The notes under the pieces are model-generated. The model saw only the letters and a program-made list of their open reading frames with translations. It did no database searches and was not told where the DNA came from. The translations under genes and the position numbers were made by a program. From NCBI GenBank assembly GCA_963835885.1, contig CAWIHF010000009.1, positions 1 to 64,000 of the forward strand: 64,000 nucleotides of DNA, in the 5' to 3' direction. The DNA comes from Roseiarcus sp963835885. Lineage in GTDB: Bacteria; Pseudomonadota; Alphaproteobacteria; Rhizobiales; Beijerinckiaceae. How positions within the stretch are numbered: the stretch's first letter is position 1; every line of letters begins with the position of its first letter. Below, piece after piece: positions 1 to 12,302 of this stretch.

Positions 1-662
1 GAAGCCGCCGAACATTTCTGGATGATCGACCATACCACCGCCGCGGGCCGCGGCCGATCGCCCCTCCGGGACGCTGGATGGTTCCGACAAGGCGGCCTAC
101 CACTATGTCCTCGCGCATCGCCACGGCGCGCAACGGAAGTCGCCGCCCTCGAAGCCGACAATGCCGTCGCGGATGAGCGTTCGTGGTCCTCGCCGACGTC
201 ATCGCCGTCTCGACGCTCCTTGCGTTCGCTTCCGGGGCCGCTTTGTATGACCCGCATCAGGGCGACGGCAAGCGTCGCCGACGCCGGGGATCGCTGGAAG
301 ATTGGCGGGCATAAGGACCGCAGCCGCGCGGAAGAACAGGAATCGACACGATTGACGCAGCAGAGGAGCGCGGCTCAGCGGCCGCATCCGGACTGGAGCG
401 GGAGTTCAGACGCCGCCATCCGGGTGGAGTTCAGCCTCGGCTGACGCCCGTCGAGAGCCGCTTTCGCCTTTGGTCGGGGTCCCCGGATTCGGCCGGTTTC
501 GCGGGTTGCGCCCTGAAAAGTCCTATGTTAGGCAACCCGCGCCTTTGGGGTGGGAACGGCTCGCGCGCTAGAAATTCGCGAAGCGGAATCCTCACGAATT
601 CCGAGGGTAGGCGACGGTCGAGAGGTTTCGCCGCGCTTTCGACGCTTCTGGGGTCACGAACT
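1..662. other. Leader region upstream of the ATP synthase operon, no supported gene
   Basis: Only an open frame at 22-444 is available here. It is rich in Arg, Ser and Pro, resembles no family I know, and looks like chance coding in GC-rich DNA. The end of whatever gene lies to the left is not recognisable. The promoter of the ATP synthase operon should lie in roughly 450-650, but I see no convincing -35/-10 pair. Confidence 0.4.
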
Positions 663-1225
663 TTGGCCCAAGACGAGATCCTCGTTTCCGGCGTCGCCGG
701 CCGTTATGCATCCGCCCTCTTTTCGCTTGCCCAGGACGATCGTCAGACGGACGCCGTCGCCCAGTCGCTGGCGGATCTCGACGCGCTGATCGCCTCCAGC
801 CCCGACCTCGAGCGGCTGGTCCGAAGCCCGGTTTTCTCGGCCGCCGACCAGCTCAAGGCGCTCGACGCGATTCTCGACAGGGCGGGCATCGGCGGAATCG
901 CCGCCAATTTCGTCCGCCTGGTCACGATCAAGCGCCGACTGTTCGTCATCCGCGACATGATCGGGGCCTATCGCAAGCTCTACGATGCCAGCCGCGGCGT
1001 CACGCACGCCGAGGTCACCAGCGCCATCGCGCTCTCCGATGCGAACCTCGCGGCGCTCAAAGACCAGCTGAAGGCCGCTTCGCGCGGCCGGGAAGTCGAT
1101 CTCGACGTCAAGGTCGACCCCTCGATCATCGGCGGCCTGATCGTCAAGCTCGGCTCGCGCATGGTCGACGGGTCGCTCAAGACCAAGCTCAACGCAATTC
1201 GCCTAGCCATGAAAGAGGTCGGCTG

Positions 1226-1226
<1 letters not shown>
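663..1226 (+). CDS. atpH: ATP synthase F1 delta subunit
   Basis: OSCP/delta subunit of the F1 stator stalk, joining the F1 head to the b subunits of F0. The product of 187 residues matches the usual length of about 180-190. The N-terminus after the chosen TTG start (AQDEILVSGVAGRYASALF) is the typical delta start with the GRYASAL motif, and the C-terminus has the family DPSIIGGLIVKLGSRMVDGS segment. An upstream extension to 525 is open but not family-like, so TTG at 663 is preferred. The stop overlaps the atpA start (ATGA), indicating translational coupling. First gene of atpHAGDC; as in other alphaproteobacteria the F0 genes are not adjacent. Confidence 0.95.
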
Positions 1227-2767
<1,541 letters not shown>

Positions 2768-2811
2768 CCGGACCCCGTGCGTGAATGACGCGCGGGCGGA
2801 GACGCCAAGCG

Positions 2812-3678
2812 ATGCCGTCCCTAAAGGAACTCAGAAACCGGATCGCCTCCGTCAAGTCGACGCAGAAGATCACCAAGGCGATGCAGATGGTCGCCGTCTC
2901 AAAGCTTCGCCGCGCCCAGGCGGCGGTTGAGGCCGCTCGCCCTTATGCCGAGCGCGTCGAATCAGTGCTGACCAACCTCGGCGGCGCGGCCACGGACGGC
3001 CAGGGCCCCCGCCTGCTGGTCGGCTCCGGCCTAAGCCAGACCCACCTCCTGGTCGTCTGCACCGGCGAGCGCGGCCTCTGCGGCGCTTTCAACACGGCGA
3101 TCGTGCGTCTGGCGCGCGAGAGAGCCACCATGCTGGCGGCCGAAGGCAAGACGGTTAAAATCATCTGCGTCGGCAAGAAGGGCTACGACCAACTCCGCCG
3201 CACCCACGAAAAGCAAATTCTGGAGTTGATCGACTTGCGCGCCGTGCGCACGATCACTTACGAGACCGCCCGCCCGATTGCCGACAAGGTCATCGGCCTG
3301 TTCGACAACGCCGAGTTCGACGTCTGCACACTGTTCTACTCGCGCTTCAGGTCGGTCATCTCGCAGATCCCGACCGCCCAGCAGCTCATTCCGCCGGAGC
3401 TCGGCGAGAAGAACGAAAAGGCGCCGTCGTACGACTACGAGCCCGACGAGGGCGAAATCCTCACTCGGCTCCTGCCGCAGGCGCTGACCGTGCGGATCTA
3501 TCGCGCGCTTCTCGAGAACGCCGCCTCGTTCTTCGGCGCCCAGATGAGCGCGATGGACAACGCAACCCGCAACGCCGGCGAAATGGTGAAGAAATACACG
3601 CTTCGCTACAACCGCACCCGCCAGGCGATGATCACCAAAGAGCTGATCGAAATCATTTCTGGCGCCGAGGCGCTCTGA
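2812..3678 (+). CDS. atpG: ATP synthase F1 gamma subunit
   Basis: Central rotor shaft of F1, 288 residues. The start ATG at 2812 gives MPSLKELRNRIASVKSTQ, the conserved gamma N-terminal helix; an in-frame ATG at 2785 only adds unrelated residues. The C-terminus (MDNATRNAGEMVKKYTLRYNR followed by QAMITKELIEIISGAEAL) is the classic C-terminal helix that inserts into the alpha3beta3 barrel. It sits 44 bases after atpA and 50 bases before atpD, within the atpHAGDC operon. No frame break is seen. Confidence 0.97.
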   Translation: MPSLKELRNRIASVKSTQKITKAMQMVAVSKLRRAQAAVEAARPYAERVESVLTNLGGAATDGQGPRLLVGSGLSQTHLLVVCTGERGLCGAFNTAIVRLARERATMLAAEGKTVKIICVGKKGYDQLRRTHEKQILELIDLRAVRTITYETARPIADKVIGLFDNAEFDVCTLFYSRFRSVISQIPTAQQLIPPELGEKNEKAPSYDYEPDEGEILTRLLPQALTVRIYRALLENAASFFGAQMSAMDNATRNAGEMVKKYTLRYNRTRQAMITKELIEIISGAEAL

Positions 3679-3728
3679 TCCAACCCGTCGCCCGCTGCGA
3701 CCTTGAAGATTGAACGAGGACGTCAAAA

Positions 3729-5171
<1,443 letters not shown>

Positions 5172-5195
5172 CCCACTGAAGCCGAGGTATAGTCC

Positions 5196-5594
5196 ATGGC
5201 GGCATTTCCCTTTGAACTCGTGTCGCCCGACCGGGTGCTGTTCAGCGGACCGGCGCAGGCGGTGGTCGTGCCGGGTGTCGAAGGCGACTTTCAGGTGCTG
5301 ACCGACCATGCGCCGCTCGTGACCGCGGTGCGCCCGGGCGTGGTCGGAATCGACAATTCGGCCGGCAAGCACCACCGCGTTTTCGTCCGCGGCGGCTTCG
5401 CCGAGGTCAATCCGTTTGGGTTGATTCTGCTCGCGGAGACCGCGATCCCCTACGAGGACCTGAGCGCCGCTCAACTCGATCAGGAGATTAGGGACGCCGA
5501 AGAGGACGTCGCCGACGCGAGCGAGGACCAGAAGCGCCAAGCGCAGGAGAAACTCGACCGGCTGCGCGAACTCAAGGACGCGATGAAGTTCTGA
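5196..5594 (+). CDS. atpC: ATP synthase F1 epsilon subunit
   Basis: Epsilon subunit of the rotor, 132 residues, typical of the shorter alphaproteobacterial form. The N-terminal beta-sandwich starts MAAFPFELVSPDRVLFSG and contains the family segment EGDFQVLTDHAPLVTAVRPG. The C-terminal helical hairpin (about residues 88-132) is charged and Ala-rich (SAAQLDQEIRDAEEDVADAS). Last gene of the F1 operon. The next gene begins 69 bases downstream in the same direction and may be read through. Confidence 0.96.
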   Translation: MAAFPFELVSPDRVLFSGPAQAVVVPGVEGDFQVLTDHAPLVTAVRPGVVGIDNSAGKHHRVFVRGGFAEVNPFGLILLAETAIPYEDLSAAQLDQEIRDAEEDVADASEDQKRQAQEKLDRLRELKDAMKF

Positions 5595-5663
5595 GGGGCG
5601 CATTCCCTTGTCCCGCTTGCGAGAGAAGGCGGCCCGACGGGCCGGATGAGGTGTCGGCCGTCC

Positions 5664-6029
5664 ATGACCCGCGAGGACTTTGACGCGTTCTGCGCCGGTC
5701 TTCTCCGTGCGACCCATGTCGTCCAATGGGGCGACGCGAGCGTCTGGAAAGTCGGCGGAAAGGTGTTTGCGATCGGCGGATGGTCGGAGACGCCCGAATT
5801 TGCGGTGACCTTCAAGTGCTCGGAAACGAGCTTCGCGGTCTTGAAGGACTTGCCGGGCCTGCGTCCCGCGCCCTATCTGGCCTCGCGCGGCCTGACCTGG
5901 GTTCAGCGCACCGACCGCCGGACGCTAAGCGACGCGGAGCTGATGGACTACCTCGGGCGAAGCTACGGCCTGGTCGCCGCGGCGCTGCCCAGAAAGACGC
6001 AACGTGAGCTCGGACTCGATCAAAGATGA
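5664..6029 (+). CDS. MmcQ/YjbR family protein
   Basis: Small protein of about 121 residues of the MmcQ/YjbR (DUF419, CyaY-like fold) family. The diagnostic pattern is visible: N-terminal MTREDFDAFCAGL, then VVQWGDASVWKVGGKVFAI, the FAVTFKCSE strand, and the C-terminal LMDYLGRSYGLVAAALPRK helix. The family is often described as DNA-binding-like, but its molecular role is not established. ATG at 5664 is preferred over 5646 because the family starts at the MTREDF motif. It overlaps the next gene by 26 bases, suggesting co-transcription. Confidence 0.85.
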   Translation: MTREDFDAFCAGLLRATHVVQWGDASVWKVGGKVFAIGGWSETPEFAVTFKCSETSFAVLKDLPGLRPAPYLASRGLTWVQRTDRRTLSDAELMDYLGRSYGLVAAALPRKTQRELGLDQR

Positions 6030-6995
6030 AAGCCGCCCGCCCGGACTGGCCGTGACCGGCGGCGACATTCGCGCCGCCTATCGGCGGATCGCGCCATATA
6101 TCCGCGCAACGCCGATTCTCGAAGCGCCCTCCCCGATTTCCGGCGCGCCTGGAATTTCGCTGAAGCTCGAATGCCTGCAGGCGAGCGGCTCGTTCAAGGC
6201 GCGCGGAGCGTTCCACAATCTTTTGACCCGCCCTGCCCCGGCCGCAGGCTCAGCGACCGCCTCGGGCGGCAACCATGGCGCGGCGGTCGCCTTTGCGGCG
6301 CACGCGCTCGGCGTTAGGGCGCGGGTGTTCGTGCCGGAGATCGCCACTCCCGCCAAGGTGGCGAAGATCAAAGCGTTTGGCGCGGAAGCGGTCGTCGGCG
6401 GAGCATCCTACGCCGAGGCGCAGAAACGCTGCGACGCCTATGTGGCCGAGAGCGGCGCGCTACCGATCCATCCTTATGACGCGCCCGAGACGATCGCCGG
6501 CGCCGGCACGGTCGCGCTCGAATGGGAGGCGGATCTCGCGCGCCTCGGCCTGCCCGCGCTCGACACGGTGCTCGTCGCCGTCGGCGGCGGCGGGCTGATC
6601 GCCGGCATCGCCGCCTGGTTCGCCGGACGGGTCAAGGTAGTCGGGGTCGAGCCGGAGGGTTCGCGCGCTCTGCATGCCGCGCTGGCGACGGGCGCCCGGT
6701 CGACGTCGCGGTCCAGTCGATCGCCGCCAATTCGCTCGGCGCGAAGCGGGTCGGCGATCTCAACTTCGCCATCGCCCAAAAATTCGTCGCCGAGGCCGCG
6801 CTCGTGCCGGACGCCGCCATCATCGAAGCGCAACGCTGCTTGTGGCGCGACGTCTCGATCGTCGCCGAACCCGGCGGCGCGGCGGCCTTCGCCGCGCTCC
6901 TGAGCGGCGCCTATCGGCCGGCGCGCACCGAGCGCGTCGGTGTCCTCGTCTGCGGCGCCAACGCCGATCTGGCAACGCTGGCGAAGCTTATGTGA
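6004..6995 (+). CDS. Threonine/serine dehydratase-like PLP enzyme (one frame break)
   Basis: Fold-type II pyridoxal-phosphate enzyme of about 330 residues without a C-terminal regulatory domain, resembling catabolic threonine or serine dehydratases. The GTG start at 6004 overlaps the preceding gene. SFKARGA carries the Schiff-base lysine (about residue 65); the phosphate loop is ASGGNHGAAVAFAAHALG and the glycine-rich VGGGGLIAGIA follows. Near 6691 a single missing base moves the frame: after ALATG the family sequence RPVDVAVQSIAANSLGAKRVG continues in the next frame and ends with VLVCGANADLATLAKLM. Substrate (Thr, Ser or hydroxyaspartate) cannot be told from sequence. Confidence 0.85.
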
Positions 6996-7297
6996 GTTTG
7001 GCATCCTTCCCCAGTTGCGCTGTGGAAGGTGGCGCGGCGTGCCGGAAGGGCGTAGCCCGCCGTCTTGCCCTTGCACGAGCGTCACCCCGAAGCTTTATCG
7101 ATTCCTGCTTTCCGCACCAATATGTCCCGTTCAGGGCCACCTTACCGGCGTCGCGGACAAACGACGCACCGAAACTCGACGCAAAATCACGGACGGTTGT
7201 CGCGCCGCTACAAAATCCCAAGCAGCCATTGCGGCGTTGGAAAGCCCGAACTATTGTCCGCCCGCTTTCCGCCGGGCCGTTCGGTCCTGCGGCCAAT

Positions 7298-7372
7298 TGG
7301 GGCGTCGCCAAGCGGTAAGGCAGCGGATTTTGATTCCGCCATCCCCAGGTTCGAATCCTGGCGCCCCAGCCA
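7298..7372 (+). tRNA. tRNA-Gln (anticodon TTG)
   Basis: A full cloverleaf can be drawn: acceptor TGGGGCG pairs with CGCCCCA; the D arm has GCC/GGC; the anticodon stem GCGGA/TCCGC encloses the loop TTTTGAT with anticodon TTG (reads CAA); the T stem CCAGG/CCTGG encloses TTCGAAT. The discriminator is G and the 3' CCA is encoded. Its 3' 48 bases are repeated at 23286-23333, so this gene is the integration target of the island and remains intact at the left boundary. Confidence 0.97.
7325..7372 (+). repeat. attL: left copy of the 48-bp direct repeat (tRNA-Gln 3' end)
   Basis: A 48-base stretch from the anticodon stem to the terminal CCA, identical to 23286-23333; flanking bases differ on both sides. 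This is the usual footprint of a tyrosine integrase that uses a tRNA 3' half as attachment site. Confidence 0.93.
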
Positions 7373-7718
7373 ATTAAATCAGTAACTTAGGCTAGTTAAT
7401 CTCATTTGAATTGTCAATTGGCTACCTGAGGGCTACCCAAGTCTGTATTGGTGAAAATAGGCTTTCCACAGCATTGTTCTACACGATGTTCACAATTTCG
7501 TAATCGGCGCTATGCTATCCGGATGGTGGGCGTCGTGCCCATCATTGACCATATATCCTAGAGTACGGGACCCGAATTGTCGTTAGAGGCAGAGGGGTCG
7601 GGCCGTATGGCCTGGATGAGCCAAACTAAGCGGCTCATCGCATCAATCTCTCCCGTACCGAATGCCTCTGAGATAGGCTGACGCGTGCCCAGACCCCGGG
7701 CGCGGGAAAGCTTGTCTC
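7373..7718. other. Island left edge, no supported gene
   Basis: This 346-base stretch between the tRNA and the first island gene is less GC-rich than its surroundings in its first 130 bases. A short minus-strand frame at 7558-7791 is open but overlaps the start of the HTH gene and resembles nothing I know. Integrase arm sites or an excision regulator site could lie here; none can be assigned. Confidence 0.35.
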
Positions 7719-7997
7719 GTGTCAAATCTGCAAACATCCAGCGAACAGTGCCACACTCGGCCGGCGCCGACGTCCAGCCCTGGCGACGCATGCCGGCGGG
7801 TCAAAGAGGCCGCGCAATATCTGCGCGATCGCTATGGCTTCGGATCGGCGAGCACTCTGAACAAACTGCGCTGCTCGGGGGAGGGACCCAAGTTCGTGAA
7901 GATCGGGCGAAAAATAGTGGTCTACACGACCGAGGCGCTCGACACTTGGGCGCTCGGCCTCATGCGCGAGCAGCGCTCCACCTCCGACCGCAAATGA
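7719..7997 (+). CDS. Small helix-turn-helix (excisionase/AlpA-like) protein
   Basis: Protein of 92 residues from a GTG start. The C-terminal two thirds reads VKEAAQYLRDRYGFGSASTL, then a KFVKIGRKIVVYTTEALDTW segment: the layout of the MerR-like winged helix found in AlpA and excisionase proteins (helix, turn, helix, then a beta-wing with the R-x-IVVY pattern). Such proteins regulate or direct excision of integrated elements. Being next to the left attachment site and first in the helicase-primase direction fits this. The first 30 residues look unstructured, and the true start could be further in. Confidence 0.7.
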   Translation: MSNLQTSSEQCHTRPAPTSSPGDACRRVKEAAQYLRDRYGFGSASTLNKLRCSGEGPKFVKIGRKIVVYTTEALDTWALGLMREQRSTSDRK

Positions 7998-8030
7998 AAA
8001 CCCCCGCCGGACGTGCCGAGCGGGGGGTTA
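7998..8030. terminator. Candidate hairpin terminator after the HTH gene
   Basis: AACCCCCGC and GCGGGGGGTT form a strong stem around a 12-base loop directly after the HTH stop codon. There is no U tract on the plus strand and a short TTTT on the minus strand, so its strength or direction is uncertain. Confidence 0.45.
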
Positions 8031-8269
8031 TGAGGTAGAAAAAGCAACTCAGTCCCTACGCGCGGCCTGGAGTTCGTGTCAAGGCGCATCTGGCGGTTTC
8101 CTTAAAGGAAACCCCAATTGTTCTCCGACAAGCAATCACTCGACCGCGAGGCGCCCGCGCCGCGCGGCGTCGAGCTTCGCCCTAACCACCGCGACACCGT
8201 CGCGCCGATTCGCCGACGCCGTTATTGGTTGGCCGATGAAGGCCTCGCCAACGGCCGGAGCTGCGCCCG

Positions 8270-9685
8270 ATGATCGCGCTCCGCGGCTATCAGGGCGACG
8301 GCGTCGCGGCCACCCGTCTTGCCTACCTCAACGGCGCGTCCGCGGTTTGTTATATTTCTCCTACCGGTTCCGGCAAGACGATCGTTTTCGCATACATTTT
8401 GGCCTCTGCGGTCGAACGCGGGCGCCGCGTCCTGATCCTTGTCCATCGCGTCGAGCTGATCGATCAGGTCGCGGCCGCCATCAAGCTCGCTGGCGTCTCC
8501 TACGGCGTGATCGCGCCCGGCTTCCCCGAGAGCGACGCGCTCGTGCAGATCGCCTCTGTCGCCAGCCTGGCGCGGCCGAAGCGGCTGGAGCGCTGGCGCG
8601 GCCGGTTCGATTTTATCGTGATCGACGAATGTCACCACGCGGTCGCCGGATCGTGGGCAAAGGTGCTGGCCTCGCAACCTAGCGCGAAAATTCTCGGCGT
8701 GACGGCAACTCCGGAAAGGTTGGACGGCAAGGGCCTCGGCGAGGTCTTCGATGACCTCGTCATCGGCCCTTCGACGGCCGAACTGATCGCAGCCGGATGG
8801 CTCTCACACTCAGTCGCGTATGAGCCCGCGGCTGCGCCCGATGTCTCCGGCGCGCGCATCCGTGGCGGCGATTACGCGGTCGAGGATCTCCGCGACGCCA
8901 TGGACGGCGTCGTCATCGGCGCAGCGGTGACGGAGTATCAGCGCATATGCGCCGACGTCCCTGCCGTCGCGTTTTGCGTCGACGTCGCGCACTCTCGGCT
9001 GGTCGCTGAGCGCTTCCTCGAGGCCGGCGTGAGGGCCCAGCACGTGGATGGCGAAACACCGCCGGCAGAACGGCGAGCGGCGATAGCGGCGCTCGGATCC
9101 GGTGATCTCGACGTCATCACGAATTGCAATCTTTTTGGTGAGGGCGTCGACATCCCGTCGATCGGCGCCGTGCTCCTGTTGCGCCCGACTTTAAGCTTGG
9201 CGCTCTATCTGCAACAGGTCGGTCGCGGCTTGCGACCGTCGCCCGGCAAGCAGCTGGCGATTCTTGACTTCGGCGGCAACGTCGCTCGCCATGGCCACCC
9301 CGATGCAAAGCGCGAATGGTCGCTCGAGGCGAAGCCGCGCCGCCAGCGCGAGCTGGCGGAGGGTCCGCAGCTTCGGCGCTGCCCGGCTTGCTCTGTGCTC
9401 AATCGCCCAGGCGTGCACGAGTGCTCGGAATGCGGCGCCGACTTGCGCACGCATCGAGAGCGCGTCGAAGTCGAGATGGCTCTCCGCGAGGCGCGCCAGC
9501 GCGAACTCGAGGACATGCTCAATCGGATGCTGCCCCGCGAGCGCATCACCTGGGCTGGCGCCGACGAGGGCCGATTGCGCCTGGTCGGTCAACTCAACGG
9601 CTTCAGGCCGGGCTGGGCCTATTGGCGACGAAAGGAACTGGCCGGATTACAGGTCATGCGGGCCGCTGCGGGGGATGTCAGATGA
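8270..9685 (+). CDS. DEAD/DEAH-box superfamily-2 helicase with zinc ribbon
   Basis: Helicase of 471 residues of the type found in phages and integrative elements (UvrB/type III restriction-like). Visible motifs: Q-like LRGYQGDGV, motif I PTGSGKT (about residue 31), motif II DECHH (about 124), motif III VTATPERLDG, motif V FGEGVDIPSIG and motif VI QQVGRGLRPSPGK. After the helicase core comes a four-Cys ribbon (CPACSVLNRPGVHECSEC), then a charged helix. It overlaps the primase gene by ATGA, so both are probably translated together as the replication module. Confidence 0.88.
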   Translation: MIALRGYQGDGVAATRLAYLNGASAVCYISPTGSGKTIVFAYILASAVERGRRVLILVHRVELIDQVAAAIKLAGVSYGVIAPGFPESDALVQIASVASLARPKRLERWRGRFDFIVIDECHHAVAGSWAKVLASQPSAKILGVTATPERLDGKGLGEVFDDLVIGPSTAELIAAGWLSHSVAYEPAAAPDVSGARIRGGDYAVEDLRDAMDGVVIGAAVTEYQRICADVPAVAFCVDVAHSRLVAERFLEAGVRAQHVDGETPPAERRAAIAALGSGDLDVITNCNLFGEGVDIPSIGAVLLLRPTLSLALYLQQVGRGLRPSPGKQLAILDFGGNVARHGHPDAKREWSLEAKPRRQRELAEGPQLRRCPACSVLNRPGVHECSECGADLRTHRERVEVEMALREARQRELEDMLNRMLPRERITWAGADEGRLRLVGQLNGFRPGWAYWRRKELAGLQVMRAAAGDVR

Positions 9686-11052
9686 CCAAGCACGTCCTCC
9701 TCTCTGAAGCGCTCGAGGATGCAAGGCCGCCCGCATTCTCCGACGAAGCGTTGGCCCTGCGATTCGCCGACCGTCACGCGGACGATCTTCGGTTCGTCGC
9801 CCTCTGGAACAAATGGCTCGTTTGGTGCGGGTCGCACTGGCGTTTCGATGAAACATTGCACGCCTTCGATCGGGCCCGTCACGTCTGCCGCGAAGCGGCG
9901 GCGGAGTGCAACGAGGCCAAGGCGGCGGCGATCGCCAGCGCCCGAACAAGGGCCGCGGTCGAGGGCCTAGCGCGGTCTGACCGACGTCTAGCCGCGACCG
10001 TCGACCAGTGGGACGCCGACCCTTGGCGTCTCAATACGCCACAGAGCGTTATCGATCTCAGGACCGGCTCAAATCAGCCACACTCGCCAGGCGACTACGC
10101 GACGAAGATAACGGCCGTCGGCCCGGGCGGCGGCTGCCCGCGCTTCCTCGCCTTCCTCGCCAGAATAACGGGGGGCGACGCCGAGCTCGTCTCCTATCTT
10201 CAACGCGTGCTCGGATACGCCCTCACCGGGATCACGCGCGAGCATGCGTTATTCTTTGCTCACGGAACCGGCGCCAACGGCAAATCCGTCTTGCTCTCGA
10301 CAGTCGCCGGCATCCTCGGCGACTATCACCGCACCGCGCCGATCGAGACCTTCGTCGCCGGCAACGGCGAGCGCCACCCGACAGATCTCGCCGGCCTCCG
10401 CGGCGCGCGCCTCGTCACCGCGACCGAGACGGAAGAGGGCCGTCGCTGGGCGGAGGCGAAGATCAAGCAGCTAACCGGCGGTGATGTCATCTCCGCGCGC
10501 TTCATGAGGCAGGACTTTTTCGACTATCGCCCCGCCTTCAAGCTCGTCATCGCAGGCAATCACCGGCCGAGCTTGCGCAGCGTCGACGAAGCCATCCGCC
10601 GCCGGTTCCACCTGATCCCCTTCAGCGTGACAATCCCCGCCGAGGAGCGCGACGCCGAGCTCGTCGGAGAAGCTCAAGGCCGAATGGCCTGGTATCCTGC
10701 GGTGGCTAATCGAGGGCTGCATACAATGGCAGACGGCAAGGCCTGCGGCCGCCTCAGGCCGTGCGTGACGCGACCGAGGCCTATCTGTCCGCGGAAGAAC
10801 TCGCTCACCGCCTGGATCGACGAGAAATGCCAGCGAGCGGCGAGCGATTGGGCCGCCCTCTCAACTCTCTTCCGCTCTTGGTCCTCATGGGCCGATGCGT
10901 CCGGCGAGGTTCCGGGCGCAATGAAAACCTTCGCGCAAGCCCTCGAGGCGCGGGGCTTCGTGCGCCACAAAAGGAAAACCGGACAAGGGTTCTACGGCCT
11001 GCGTCTAAAGCTCGATGAGGCCCCACCACCTCATTGGCAGGACGAAAGGTGA
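9682..11052 (+). CDS. D5-type phage/plasmid primase-helicase (three frame breaks near the end)
   Basis: P4/D5-family SF3 ATPase of about 456 residues that would open the element's origin. The N-terminal D5_N-like region has VDQWDADPWRLNTPQSVIDL; the Walker A is GTGANGKSVLL; later family segments are TATETEEGRRWAEAKIKQLTGG and FKLVIAGNHRP, then RRRFHLIPF. Between about 10667 and 10800 the expected sequence runs through all three frames (EKLKAEWPGILRWLIEG, then GLRPPQAVRDATEAYLSAEE, then SLTAWIDEKC), needing three one-base insertions near 10667, 10735 and 10799, which together restore the frame. This is either sequence error or local damage. Confidence 0.85.
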   Translation: MTKHVLLSEALEDARPPAFSDEALALRFADRHADDLRFVALWNKWLVWCGSHWRFDETLHAFDRARHVCREAAAECNEAKAAAIASARTRAAVEGLARSDRRLAATVDQWDADPWRLNTPQSVIDLRTGSNQPHSPGDYATKITAVGPGGGCPRFLAFLARITGGDAELVSYLQRVLGYALTGITREHALFFAHGTGANGKSVLLSTVAGILGDYHRTAPIETFVAGNGERHPTDLAGLRGARLVTATETEEGRRWAEAKIKQLTGGDVISARFMRQDFFDYRPAFKLVIAGNHRPSLRSVDEAIRRRFHLIPFSVTIPAEERDAELVGEAQGRMAWYPAVANRGLHTMADGKACGRLRPCVTRPRPICPRKNSLTAWIDEKCQRAASDWAALSTLFRSWSSWADASGEVPGAMKTFAQALEARGFVRHKRKTGQGFYGLRLKLDEAPPPHWQDER

Positions 11053-11753
11053 CGCTGGTGACGCTCCAACGGATATCCACGTATACGCGCGCGTGTGCGC
11101 GTGACGTCCATAATCGACAGAGCGTCACCAGCGTCACCCGGGGTCACTGCGGGAGCTTGGCCGGAGCGCGAGAGGGGCCTGTCCGCGTGCTTCCAGCGGC
11201 GCGTCGACCGCCTCATCGTCCGCGCCCAGCCGCGCGTTTTTCGCGGCCGACGCGACGTGGCGCAGACTGGGGAAAGTTTGAGAGGACTGCGCGCCTGTCA
11301 TCGACGTGGCGCGGGTTTCCCCGTCGTGCGCAGCATGCGGCCGGGATAACCGAGCTGAAGCAGGTCGAGGGGGCGCGCCGCATGCACAGCCGCCAATTGG
11401 CGGCTTTCGGGGGGCAAGGCTTAGAGCGCCTGAGACACAATCATATGCTCTAAGCACTATTTTCCTCGTAATATCAGCATGTCTCGCTTTGTCATATTGC
11501 GCAGGGTAACTGGCAGGGTATCATTACGGCATGAGCATCACCGAATCACCCGCGAGTACCCGCCGCGTCGGACCCCATTGTAAGGCCCTGTCGCGCGGCT
11601 CGCTCGGAGATGAATTCGACGGCCGCTCGCGCGAAGGCAAATTCCTCCGCAAGATCGAGTCAGAACTAACCGCGGCCCGCGCGCCCCGCTCCCACGACGA
11701 CCGTCCTGCCCGCGTCGCGCGCCAGGGTCCGGCAAATTTGCCGGACCCTCCCC
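11053..11753. other. Gap with a possible phage-gene remnant
   Basis: About 700 bases without a convincing gene. A plus-strand frame from 11531 reads SLGDEFDGRSREGKFLRKIE; the RSREGKFL pattern recalls small phage-associated proteins of Rhizobiales, but the frame then runs into the palindrome at 11725 and the 3' end of the recombinase gene, so it looks like a truncated remnant. The first part (11053-11340) is rich in alternating GCG/CGC runs. A less GC-rich patch lies at 11440-11530. Confidence 0.35.
11725..11748. repeat. Palindrome copy 1 (core CGGCAAATTTGCCG)
   Basis: Perfect 24-base palindrome: GGGTCC arm plus the GGCAAATTTGCC core. It lies 6 bases beyond the 3' end of the serine recombinase gene. 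It could act as a bidirectional transcript hairpin, but the same core recurs at 20231, 20336 and 20417, and two AAAGTTT variants are at 19509 and 19566. Confidence 0.85.
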
Positions 11754-12302
11754 TCACGCCACCTCGCCGAGCAGCCTGTAGACGCTCGCCCGCCCGATTT
11801 TCAGCTTCTTGGCGATCGCAGTTGCGCCCAGCCCCTCGGCGTGAAGCTTGGCGACGGTCTTGACATCAATGCTTGGCGGCCTGCCCTTGTAGACGCCCTC
11901 CGCCTTCGCCTTGGCGATGCCCTCCATCTGGCGTTCCCGGCGCAGGTTGGTTTCAAACTCGGCGAACACGCCGAGCATATCGAGGAAGGCCTTTCCGGCC
12001 GCAGTCGACGTGTCGATTGGCTGTTCCGTCGCCTTGAGCGTGGCGGCCTTGGCTTTTACCGTCCGAACAATGTCTTGCAAATCGCCAATGGAGCGCGCCA
12101 GCCGATCGATGCGGGTCACGACAAGTTCGTCGCCCGGGCGGAGGAACGCCAGCACGGTCTTGAGCTCCTCGCGCCCGTTGGTCGAGGTTCCCGATACCTT
12201 CTCGGCGCGGATCACATCGCATCCGGCCGCCTTGAGGGCCGCATTCTGGATCTCGAGATCCTGGTCGACGGTCAGAACTCTTGCGTAACCGATTTTTGTC
12301 AT
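11754..12302 (-). CDS. Serine recombinase (resolvase/invertase family) lacking the catalytic serine
   Basis: Protein of 182 residues with the full small-serine-recombinase layout: an N-terminal catalytic domain (MTKIGYARVLTVDQDLEIQ; later RIDRLARS and the FAEFETNLRRERQMEGI helix E), then a GRPPSID linker and a C-terminal HTH (GLGATAIAKKLKIGRASVYRLL). At position 10, where the nucleophile Ser stands in YARVSTxDQ, the codon is CTG (Leu). Two base changes separate CTG from TCG, so a single sequencing error is unlikely. The enzyme would be unable to form the phosphoserine link, unless the start or assembly is wrong. Monocistronic, opposite to its neighbours. Confidence 0.9.
   Translation of the reverse strand: MTKIGYARVLTVDQDLEIQNAALKAAGCDVIRAEKVSGTSTNGREELKTVLAFLRPGDELVVTRIDRLARSIGDLQDIVRTVKAKAATLKATEQPIDTSTAAGKAFLDMLGVFAEFETNLRRERQMEGIAKAKAEGVYKGRPPSIDVKTVAKLHAEGLGATAIAKKLKIGRASVYRLLGEVA

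Noticed and set aside
22..444. 140-residue open frame before atpH
   Set aside because: Composition is Arg/Ser/Pro-rich without family resemblance, typical of chance frames in GC-rich DNA.
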